Part shown: positions 1 through 5,381 of the stretch, in pieces
Layout: each line of letters starts with the position of its first letter
Numbering within the stretch: position 1 is the stretch's first letter
Assembly: GCA_022614795.1 (NCBI GenBank)
Contig: JAKEHX010000625.1
Location: 1 to 13,714, forward strand
Direction: 5' to 3'
Length of the DNA: 13,714 bases
DNA from: Planctomycetaceae bacterium
GTDB taxonomy: Bacteria; Planctomycetota; Planctomycetia; Pirellulales; Pirellulaceae
Translations under genes and position numbers: made by a program
The notes under the pieces: model-generated
Databases searched by the model: none
Told to the model about the DNA's origin: nothing
What the model saw: only the letters and a program-made list of their open reading frames with translations

Positions 1-1229
1 ATGCCGCCGCCGACCTCGCCGGCCGCGAACAGGCCGGGCACGGTCGATTCCTGCGTCTCGTCGTGGACGCGGACGCCCCCCATCATGTAATGGCACGTCG
101 GCCCGACCTCCATCGGCTCGGCCGTGATATCGACGTCGGCCAGCTCCTTGAACTGGTGATACATGCCGGGGAGCTTGCGTTTGATCTCCTCGGGCGAGCG
201 GCGCGAGGCGATGTCGAGAAAGACGCCGCCGTGGGGCGTGCCGCGGCCGGCTCGCACTTCGGCCCGGATCGCGCGGGCCACGACGTCGCGCGTCAGCAGC
301 TCCGGCGGCCGGCGGGCTTCGGGCCGCTTGTTGGCGATGACCGCCTGGACCCACCGCGTCGCCTCCTCCTCGCTCTCCGCGAACTCGCCCTTATAGCGAT
401 CGGGAATGTACTGAAACATGAACCGGCGGCGCTCGCCGTTTAAGAGGACGCCCCCTTCGCCGCGGACACCTTCCGTAATCAACGTGCCGCGGACACTGGG
501 AGGCCAGACCATGCCGGTCGGGTGGAACTGGACGAACTCCATATCGATCAGGTCGGCTCCGGCCCACATCGCCATCGCGTGTCCGTCAGCCGTGTATTCC
601 CAGGAGTTGCTGTTGATTTCCCAGGCCTGGCCGATGCCGCCGGTGGCCAGGACGATCGCCTTGGCGCGGAACACGACGAATCGGCCGCTTTCGCGGAAGT
701 AGCCCATGCAGCCGGCGGCGCGGCCACCCGCCGTGAGCACGCGGCGGATGGTGCACTCCATGAAGACGTCGATTCCCTGATGCACGCCGCGGTCCTGGAG
801 CGTGCGGATCATCTCCAGTCCGGTGCGGTCGCCGACGTGGGCCAGGCGCGGATAGGTGTGACCACCGAAGTTTCGCTGCAAGATGCGGCCGTCCTTGGTG
901 CGGTCGAAGACGGCGCCCCACTCCTCCAATTCGCGGACCCGTTCGGGCGCCTCCTGCGCGTGGAGCTGCGCCATCCGCCATTGATTGAGAAACTGGCCCC
1001 CCTTCATCGTGTCGCGAAAGTGGACCTGCCACTGGTCGCGGGTATCGACGTTGGCCAGGGCCGCGGCGATTCCGCCTTCCGCCATCACCGTGTGTGCCTT
1101 GCCCAGCAGCGACTTGCAGACCAGGGCCGTTCTGGCGCCGCGGGCCGAGGCCTCGATCGCCGCCCGCAGCCCGGCGCCTCCCGCGCCGACTACGACGACG
1201 TCGTATTCATGGGTTTGATACTTGGGCAT
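1..1229 (-). CDS. sdhA: Succinate dehydrogenase flavoprotein subunit, C-terminus cut by window edge
   Basis: About 409 residues are visible. The protein oxidises succinate to fumarate through FAD and sits on the cytoplasmic face of the membrane (TCA cycle and respiratory chain). The N-terminus MPKYQTHEYDVVVVGAGGAG carries the FAD Rossmann motif. KAHTVMAEGG (about residues 44-53) aligns with the SdhA segment whose histidine binds FAD covalently. EFVQFHPTGM, ITEGVRGEGG and PTCHYMMGG (about 230-385) are the conserved substrate and FAD regions. The sequence breaks off in AAGEVGGG, so roughly the last third is missing. ATG at 1229 gives the canonical N-terminus. It follows the membrane subunit gene by 186 bp on the same strand, the order membrane-flavoprotein-(iron-sulfur) known from actinobacterial Sdh1. 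The related fold of L-aspartate oxidase is less likely because of the membrane-subunit neighbour and the covalent-FAD histidine context. The call is secure; the exact Sdh type is inferred. Confidence 0.95.
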   Translation of the reverse strand, partial: MPKYQTHEYDVVVVGAGGAGLRAAIEASARGARTALVCKSLLGKAHTVMAEGGIAAALANVDTRDQWQVHFRDTMKGGQFLNQWRMAQLHAQEAPERVRELEEWGAVFDRTKDGRILQRNFGGHTYPRLAHVGDRTGLEMIRTLQDRGVHQGIDVFMECTIRRVLTAGGRAAGCMGYFRESGRFVVFRAKAIVLATGGIGQAWEINSNSWEYTADGHAMAMWAGADLIDMEFVQFHPTGMVWPPSVRGTLITEGVRGEGGVLLNGERRRFMFQYIPDRYKGEFAESEEEATRWVQAVIANKRPEARRPPELLTRDVVARAIRAEVRAGRGTPHGGVFLDIASRRSPEEIKRKLPGMYHQFKELADVDITAEPMEVGPTCHYMMGGVRVHDETQESTVPGLFAAGEVGGG

Positions 1230-1238
1230 GAATAGGCC

Positions 1239-1424
1239 GTGATCCTAATCTTGCTCTTACTCTTACTCATCTTCCTAATCTTAATCTTAATCCTAATCTC
1301 AATCCGGGTTGATACACACATCACTACGAAGCTCAAGCACTGCCGGGAGTAAGATTAGGATTAAGATTAAAACTAGGAAGATGAGTAAGAGCAGGATGAA
1401 GAGTATGAGTATGAGTCAGATGAG
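1239..1424. repeat. Inverted pair of degenerate hexamer arrays between sdhC and sdhA
   Basis: On the plus strand, 1239-1304 reads as eleven in-register hexamers ending in TC (TTACTC, TTAATC, CTAATC variants). After a 42-nt spacer, 1347-1424 reads as thirteen hexamers mostly beginning GA (GATTAA, GAGTAA, GAGTAT variants). The arms are imperfect reverse complements: 1251-1304 pairs with about 1347-1394 and includes long matched blocks such as GCTCTTACT, CATCTTCCTA and TTAATCTTAATCCTAATCT. The transcript of the sdh operon would form a hairpin of about 45 bp. The right array runs through the sdhC stop codon (1416-1418) and supplies its last codons. Confidence 0.85.
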
Positions 1425-2240
1425 TCGCAAATCGGTCCACCGTCCCGAAGCCACCATCCAGACATAGAAATCGGCGAAGCCCACGCTGAACAGGCTGAGC
1501 CAGGCGAAGAGCATGTGGTGCTTGTTCAAAGCGCTGGTCCACGTCCAGGCCTGCTGGCGGACGTTGCCCAGCGCCACGCACGAGAAGCAGTCGACATTGC
1601 CGCCGATCAGGTGCCGCAGCGAGTGGCAGGAGAACGTGTAGAGCGAAAGCAGCGTCAGGTTGGCAGCCAGGACGAGCGTGGCCACGCTGACGCCGAACCA
1701 GCGGCCGCCGCCGGCTGTCGGCCAGATGCAGGAGTGGACGACGTCGATCCCCAGGAGCACCAGGAAGATCAGAGCGAGGTACAGGAAATAGCGGTGCAGG
1801 TTCTGGAACAGGAAGAGCCCCGTTTCGCCCCCGTATCCGCGGCCGCGCGTTTCGCCCACCGCGCAGGCGGGCGGGTCGAGAAAGAAGGCCCGGTAATAGG
1901 CCTTGCGATAGTAATAGCACGTGACGCGGAACCCGCCCGGCGCCCAGAGAATGAGAAAGGCCGGCGAGATCCAGGCCGGCAGCCCGGGAACGACGATCAG
2001 GGGCGAATAGAAAGGCGAAAGCAGGTAGGCGTGGTTGGGCTGGGTGCTGGTGCCCTCGCCGAGCTGGAATTCCGCGTTATAGATGGCGCGGAACGTGGCA
2101 TAGACGCCGAACGCACCCAAGGCGAGTGCCGTTGCCAGCGGACCGAGCCACCAGGCATCGCGGCGCTCGGTGACGCCGAGCCCGGTCCTGCGCAGCCCGC
2201 CGCCAGTAACATTGCCAGCAGTTTGTCCGCCCGCTGCCAT
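1416..2240 (-). CDS. sdhC: Succinate dehydrogenase membrane anchor / cytochrome b-like subunit (Sdh1 type)
   Basis: The 274-aa integral membrane protein should anchor the flavoprotein and iron-sulfur subunits and pass electrons to quinone. About five hydrophobic segments are visible (roughly 31-53, 78-101, 150-172, 182-204, 241-264). The stretch GFRVTCYYYRKAYYRAFF followed by DPPACAVGE, and the NLHRY motif, recall the membrane subunit beside the flavoprotein in actinobacterial Sdh1 operons (mycobacterial Rv0249c type, also about 270 aa). His149, 206, 210, 241 and 242 lie in or near membrane segments and are candidate haem ligands. ATG 2240 was chosen because GAGGG lies 8 nt upstream and a strong promoter ends just before it; the frame stays open much further upstream but crosses the promoter and a palindrome. 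The last residues (LI and stop) are encoded by a hexamer repeat. The family assignment is from memory of the motif. Confidence 0.8.
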   Translation of the reverse strand: MAAGGQTAGNVTGGGLRRTGLGVTERRDAWWLGPLATALALGAFGVYATFRAIYNAEFQLGEGTSTQPNHAYLLSPFYSPLIVVPGLPAWISPAFLILWAPGGFRVTCYYYRKAYYRAFFLDPPACAVGETRGRGYGGETGLFLFQNLHRYFLYLALIFLVLLGIDVVHSCIWPTAGGGRWFGVSVATLVLAANLTLLSLYTFSCHSLRHLIGGNVDCFSCVALGNVRQQAWTWTSALNKHHMLFAWLSLFSVGFADFYVWMVASGRWTDLRLI

Positions 2241-2264
2241 AATAGTGCCCTCGGAAGCCGCGGC

Positions 2265-2293
2265 ACTATATCCGAGCGCGCCGGCGTCGTCAA
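2265..2293 (-). promoter_or_regulatory. Sigma70-type promoter of the sdh operon
   Basis: Read on the minus strand, TTGACG is followed by a 17-nt spacer and TATAGT, close to the TTGACA-17-TATAAT consensus. The -10 box ends 24 nt before the sdhC ATG, leaving a short leader that contains GAGGG as ribosome binding site. Position, spacing and orientation all fit the sdhC start at 2240. Confidence 0.65.
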
Positions 2294-2306
2294 ATCTGTG
2301 GCCGGC

Positions 2307-2369
2307 ATCAGTTGTGGTGCAGGCGTCCCGCCTGACCAGTGCAGCCGAGACGGCTGCACCACAATTGAT
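2307..2369. repeat. 63-bp palindromic element with two internal hairpins
   Basis: The ends form a 16-bp terminal inverted repeat with one mismatch (ATCAGTTGTGGTGCAG at 2307-2322 against 2354-2369). Inside are two perfect hairpins: AGGCG-TCC-CGCCT (2321-2333) and GCAGCCG-AGA-CGGCTGC (2341-2357). The parts are mutually exclusive at the edges, so the element can fold as a long hairpin or a cloverleaf. It lies directly upstream of the sdh promoter. Only one copy is in this window. Confidence 0.7.
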
Positions 2370-2395
2370 CCACTGACGCCGGCCCGCGCCGCTGC

Positions 2396-2526
2396 TTATG
2401 CGCGGCCTTCGTCGTGCTTCGCCAGGATGGCGATGAGGCGATCCACCCAGGCCACTTGCGCCGGGTTCAGCTTGTCGCGGGCCTGGGCCGGCGTGAACCA
2501 ACGCAGCGATCGATTTCCGGAAACTC
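2396..2526 (-). pseudogene. Remnant of a NUDIX hydrolase C-terminus with a frameshift
   Basis: On the minus strand one frame encodes EFPEIDR (2526-2506) and the +1-shifted frame encodes WFTPAQARDKLNPAQVAWVD (from 2500), continuing RLIAILAKHDEGRA and a stop at 2396. Together they match the typical NUDIX C-terminal pattern: FPEIDRxxWF, then A-R-x-K-x-x-P-x-Q, then DRL. Five bases (2501-2505) separate the CGC and TGG codons where two codons are expected, so one base appears lost. Neither frame has a plausible start: the downstream frame meets TAG at 2543-2545 without an ATG, and the NUDIX box itself is absent. I read it as a decayed fragment, not a gene. Confidence 0.55.
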
Positions 2527-2600
2527 TGCAGCCGGCGGCGGACTAGCCGCTGACTGGCGGCGTGGTTCTGCCTTATACTACTTGCGTTCATCATCCGGAC

Positions 2601-2663
2601 CACGTAGCTGAAGTCGCCAGACTTCAGGAAATCTCCCTGCACTCTGGCGCTTTTCAGCTACGG
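2601..2663. repeat. 63-bp palindromic element, family 1, intergenic copy
   Basis: The terminal inverted repeat CGTAGCTGAA/TTCAGCTACG extends to about 20 bp with one mismatch, and an internal hairpin TGAAGTC-GCCA-GACTTCA lies in the left half. It is the same length as, and about 80-85 percent identical to, the copy at 9460-9522. It lies 37 bp upstream of the response-regulator ATG and about 75 bp from the NUDIX remnant. Read in the frame used by the other copy (minus strand) it has no stop codon. Confidence 0.8.
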
Positions 2664-2699
2664 AATCTGCTCGCCGTCCTTTGCCGGTGAATTGCCACG

Positions 2700-3227
2700 A
2701 TGGCTAAATGCCGCATCCTGATCGCCGACGACAACCAGCCCAACCGCGAGCTGATGGAGGCGTATCTCGCGGGGATCGACTGTGAAACGGAGATGGCCGT
2801 CGATGGGCAGGACACGCTGGCCAAGGTCAAGTCGTTCCAGCCCGACCTGCTCCTGCTCGACATCATGATGCCCAAGCTCTCGGGCTTCGAGGTCTGCCAG
2901 AAGCTCAAGGCCGATCCGGCGACGCGCAAGATCATGGTGCTGATGGTGACCGCGCTCAACGAAGCGGGCGACATCGAGCGGGCTGTCAAAGCGGGCACCG
3001 ACGACTTCCTTAGCAAGCCGGTGAACCAGATCGCCCTGGTCAAGCGCGTCGAGAACATGCTGAAGCTCTTGCATGTGACCGACGAATACGAACGGCTGCG
3101 GCGGTATATCGAGGAGATGGAGCACCGCGATCCTCCGGACGACGAGCCGCCGGGCGATAAGCGGCCGCCTTCGGGCGACAAGCCGCCGCCTTCAGGCGGC
3201 AAGGGCAAGGGTGGGCCGAAGAAGTAG
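2700..3227 (+). CDS. Single-domain response regulator (CheY-like receiver) with Pro/Gly/Lys-rich tail
   Basis: This 175-aa cytoplasmic protein is a phosphoacceptor of a two-component pathway. Residues 1-125 form a receiver domain: acidic pair D10-D11, phosphoacceptor D54 in LLLLDIMMPKLSG, T84, and K106 in the SKP motif, so all catalytic residues are present. Residues 126-145 look like a charged helix (DEYERLRRYIEEMEH). The tail 146-175 is low-complexity, with a duplicated PPSGDK/PPSGGK unit visible as a DNA repeat, and holds no recognisable output domain. No histidine kinase is nearby, so it is an orphan regulator that probably works by protein-protein contact. The receiver resembles PleD-type receivers but no GGDEF follows. 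No strong Shine-Dalgarno sequence precedes the ATG. The next gene on this strand starts 62 bp downstream and could be cotranscribed. Confidence 0.9.
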   Translation: MAKCRILIADDNQPNRELMEAYLAGIDCETEMAVDGQDTLAKVKSFQPDLLLLDIMMPKLSGFEVCQKLKADPATRKIMVLMVTALNEAGDIERAVKAGTDDFLSKPVNQIALVKRVENMLKLLHVTDEYERLRRYIEEMEHRDPPDDEPPGDKRPPSGDKPPPSGGKGKGGPKK

Positions 3228-3289
3228 CGAATAGGCGACAAGGCAGTTGATCTTGGTAAAGGCCGGCTCGTGGCGGTATTCTCCGCCGC

Positions 3290-3961
3290 ATGGAAACGAC
3301 GCTGCACCGGCAACTCAAGGCCCTTTATGCCGGCAGCGATGCGCGCGTCGAGCAGCGCGTGGCCGGGTTTCGATATCGGATCGACGCGGTGCGCGGCGAA
3401 GAGCTGGTCGAAATTCAGCACGGTTCGCTGGCGGCGATTCGCGACAAGATCGCCAAGCTCTTGGCGAATCACCGCGTGCTCGTCGTCAAGCCGATCGTCG
3501 TGCGCAAGATGCTCGTCAGCCTGAGCCGCAAAGGGGGCAGGGAGCTTGTGCGCAAGGCGAGCCCCAAGCGGGGGACGCTGCTGGACGTGTTCGACGAGCT
3601 GGTCTATTTCACGCGGGTCTTTCCGCATCCGAACCTGACGCTGGAGACGCCGCTGGTCGAGATCGAAGAGCGGCGCTATCCCGGCCACGGCAAGCGGCGG
3701 CGCTGGCGTCGGAAGGATTTTGTCGTCGAGGACCAGCGATTGGCCGCCGTGATTGGCGTCGAGCGGTTCAGGGCGCACGCCGACTTGTGGCGCCTGGTTC
3801 CTGCCGGCCTTGCTGAGCCGTTTCACACGGGCGAGCTGGCCGAGTCGCTGGGCGTGCGGCGCTGGATCGCGCAGCGGATCGCCTATTGCCTGCGGAAGAC
3901 CGGTGCGGCGGATATTGCAGGCAAGAAGGGGAATGCTTGGCTGTATCGGCGAGCGGGGTAA
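3290..3961 (+). CDS. Uncharacterised protein with PD-(D/E)XK-like core and C-terminal winged helix
   Basis: I do not recognise a named family for this 223-aa protein. The N-terminal half has the layout of a PD-(D/E)XK nuclease fold: a helix with E21, a strand RIDAV with D32, a strand ELVEIQ with E41 and Q43 (an E-x-Q variant of E-x-K), then a helix with K53 and a hydrophobic strand HRVLVVKPIV (61-70). Residues 75-100 are basic. The C-terminus (about 175-223), FHTGELAESLGVRRWIAQRI and following, ends in NAWLYRR and looks like a helix-turn-helix plus wing. This suggests DNA binding and possibly cleavage, but that is inference. No SD is evident; ATG 3290 is the first start giving this N-terminus. 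It is followed within 2 nt of its stop by a palindromic repeat. No restriction-modification or toxin partner adjoins it. Confidence 0.65.
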   Translation: METTLHRQLKALYAGSDARVEQRVAGFRYRIDAVRGEELVEIQHGSLAAIRDKIAKLLANHRVLVVKPIVVRKMLVSLSRKGGRELVRKASPKRGTLLDVFDELVYFTRVFPHPNLTLETPLVEIEERRYPGHGKRRRWRRKDFVVEDQRLAAVIGVERFRAHADLWRLVPAGLAEPFHTGELAESLGVRRWIAQRIAYCLRKTGAADIAGKKGNAWLYRRAG

Positions 3962-3963
3962 AG

Positions 3964-4022
3964 GTAGTAGGCACACTCCGTGTGCCGTCTGGCGGCAACG
4001 GCGCACGGAGAGTACCTGCTAC
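3964..4022. repeat. 59-bp palindromic element, GTAGTAGGCACACTCC family, full copy
   Basis: Left arm GTAGTAGGCACACTCCGTGT (extending GCCGT) and the reverse complement of the right arm (GTAGCAGGTACTCTCCGTGC, extending GCCGT) match over 25 positions with four mismatches. The copy begins two bases after the TAA of the preceding gene. It could act as a transcription-terminating stem, but no T-run follows. The first 30 bases recur exactly at 11438-11467. Confidence 0.75.
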
Positions 4023-4036
4023 TTATCGGCAACCGG

Positions 4037-4201
4037 TCAGAATTGGGGTTGGTTGCGCTTTTCAACGTCGGCCTGCGGAACTCCCCCTCGTTCCACTAAC
4101 GCCCGTTCGCCTGCTTTGATCTTCTCGAGCACGTACAGCTTGCTGAGCAATTGATCCAGGTCAACATCGTCCGGCATCGACTCAACGACCTCGATTACCA
4201 T
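4037..4201 (-). CDS. Small antitoxin-like protein without a partner toxin
   Basis: The 54-aa ORF starts MVIEVVESMPDDVDLDQLLS and continues KLYVLEKIKAGERALVERGG. This resembles small 'addiction module' antitoxins with the pattern E-SLPDD-x-TLDD-xx-E-RLxxLxKxxxG, then a predicted helix and xHEEVxxRL. The tail EKRNQPQF departs from the usual EVxxRLxxWL ending, so the C-terminus may be degenerate. A TTG at 4213 in the same frame would add four residues; neither start has a clear SD. It lies 35 nt after the NRDE gene on the same strand, perhaps in one transcript. No RelE/ParE/PIN-like toxin is within reach downstream, where only a palindromic repeat and a convergent gene follow. It may be a relic or an orphan antitoxin. 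Confidence 0.45.
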   Translation of the reverse strand: MVIEVVESMPDDVDLDQLLSKLYVLEKIKAGERALVERGGVPQADVEKRNQPQF

Positions 4202-4236
4202 CTGCTTTTGCAAGTTGCTCTTGGTCGGACCACATT

Positions 4237-5010
4237 CTACGCCTTCTGCTTGGTGCGCGATTCACGCAGGCCGCGGCTGAGGATGTCGCGCAATAGCGGC
4301 GAATAGTCCTCGTAGCGCGCCAGGTCGGGAGCGCCGTTGGCGTATTGGAAGATCGCGTCGCGCGGCTTTTTGCCCAGGGCGATCAGCGTCGAGCTGACCG
4401 TGCCCCGTTCCTTGCCGCGAACGACCATGCCCGGCCGATCGGGCGCGGCCGGCGGGCGGGCGAACGCCTTGCTTGCCACCGCCAGAAACTTCACCGCCGA
4501 GTCAAGCGTTTGCAAGGTCAAGAGCCGGCGAGCCAGCTTCTGCCGCTCGTCGCGGAGGTCGTTTAGGTCGTAGGCGCTGACGATGTTCAGCCCTTCGATC
4601 AACTCACTGACGTTCGCGTCGTCGCCGCCGTGCACCGCCCAGCCCGATTCGTAGTCGGCGATAATGAAATTGATGCCGTCGTACTTGTTGGCGGTCAGCT
4701 CTTCCATCGCGATATCCACCGCGTGCCGGGCCGAGTTCGCGCGCAATAGATCGCGGCACAAGAGGCCGCGCGACCGAGGTGTTTGCGGCTGGAATAGCTT
4801 AGGGCGGTTTGCCGCACCGACGAACAAGCCGTTCTGGTTGACCCCCAGCCAGGTTCCGCCAGCCCGGGCGTCGATCCCCGACAGGACGCGCGGTTTTCCG
4901 GGTTGGATGGAAGGGACGAGCGAAGGCCGGTCGAAGGCCTCTTCCCGGTTAGCCGCAACGAGAATTGGGGCCTCGGGAACGCTCTTATATTGGACGGCCA
5001 AAAGGCACAT
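4237..5010 (-). CDS. NRDE/TANGO2-family protein
   Basis: This 257-aa protein of the NRDE (Ser/Thr-rich, TANGO2) family begins MCLLAV, matching the conserved Met-Cys start, and carries the name motif as AANREEAFDRPS (NREE at 21-24, a D-to-E variant). A second conserved block, GGTWLGVNQNGLFVGAANRP, covers about 51-70. Length fits the family, about 250-280 aa. The fold is related to N-terminal nucleophile hydrolases, and Cys2 could be the nucleophile if Met1 is removed. The biochemical role in bacteria is not established; haem or lipid handling has been proposed for eukaryotic relatives. ATG at 5010 gives the family N-terminus. The C-terminus (TKQKA) is polar. Its upstream region faces a divergent 371-bp spacer. 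Confidence 0.85.
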   Translation of the reverse strand: MCLLAVQYKSVPEAPILVAANREEAFDRPSLVPSIQPGKPRVLSGIDARAGGTWLGVNQNGLFVGAANRPKLFQPQTPRSRGLLCRDLLRANSARHAVDIAMEELTANKYDGINFIIADYESGWAVHGGDDANVSELIEGLNIVSAYDLNDLRDERQKLARRLLTLQTLDSAVKFLAVASKAFARPPAAPDRPGMVVRGKERGTVSSTLIALGKKPRDAIFQYANGAPDLARYEDYSPLLRDILSRGLRESRTKQKA

Positions 5011-5028
5011 AAATCGAAGTCTTTCAAT

Positions 5029-5149
5029 GGGTTACAGAAGCACTAGGTGCAGCTCTCCAGGGACGAATGCCCCCGTCAGGTCTCAACCCAATTTACCGAT
5101 TGCCCAGGCAGTGGTACACCCTCATCCGGGTGGTAACCGGGATTTTTTT
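5029..5149 (+). ncRNA. Candidate structured RNA or leader ending in a terminator
   Basis: This 121-nt segment lies in the spacer between divergent genes. It begins GGGTTAC (5029-5035), complementary to GTAACC (5133-5138), so the ends can close a stem. Short internal hairpins such as GGG-ACGAAT-GCCC are visible, and it ends in an imperfect hairpin followed by seven T. The closing-stem partner overlaps the terminator stem, so the two folds compete, as in an attenuator. I found no convincing promoter and no match to a known RNA family; the fragment GTCAGGTC recalls SRP RNA but the rest of that motif is missing. Confidence 0.25.
5124..5149 (+). terminator. Possible intrinsic terminator
   Basis: CCGG (5126-5129) can pair with CCGG (5137-5140) around a 7-nt loop, extended weakly on both sides, and seven consecutive T follow (5143-5149). 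This is the only hairpin-plus-T-run I see in the window. On the plus strand nothing coding lies just upstream, which is why a short transcript is suspected. The stem is short, so the call is tentative. Confidence 0.35.
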
Positions 5150-5381
5150 CACAACCTCGGCACGGTGATGTTGCCGCAACTTCTCGCGCTGGGTGAGTCG
5201 GCAAAGCGAACGGCGTCCGCAAGCAGTTCGCTGTAAGGTCTTAGGCTTCAACCGCTTGGGGCGGGCCGCTGACGCTAGCGTGCGCAGGTGCCGGCCTTCC
5301 GACGCGCTCCCTCAGCGTCTAAAGTCCAGGCTCGAATACTCGATCTTGGTCCGACGACTTTGAACTTTGGACACTCCGCCA
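5150..5381. other. Gene-free spacer upstream of the oxidoreductase gene
   Basis: No credible ORF is visible on either strand. It contains a 7-bp inverted repeat AGCGAAC/GTTCGCT (5205-5211 and 5226-5232), the perfect palindrome ACGCTAGCGT (5272-5281), and just before the next gene two heptads GACTTTG AACTTTG (5356-5369), with a possible opposite-strand partner TAAAGTC near 5321. The promoter of the downstream gene should lie here, but I could not place -35 and -10 boxes with confidence. Confidence 0.4.

Noticed and set aside
1515..2546. Plus-strand 343-aa open frame opposite sdhC
   Set aside because: Antisense to a membrane protein with conserved motifs; composition typical of a reverse-frame shadow.
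2241..2642. Long N-terminal extension of the sdh membrane subunit (open frame up to a GTG at 2642)
   Set aside because: It would translate across the promoter, a palindromic repeat and the NUDIX remnant, while ATG 2240 has a ribosome binding site and gives the family length.
2654..4006. Minus-strand 450-aa open frame opposite the response regulator and the nuclease-like gene
   Set aside because: It covers two well-supported plus-strand genes and a palindrome, and its sequence has no domain-like pattern.
5029..5149. Signal recognition particle RNA
   Set aside because: GTCAGGTC is present, but the required following GGAAGGAAGCAGC-type loop is absent, so the match is only eight bases.
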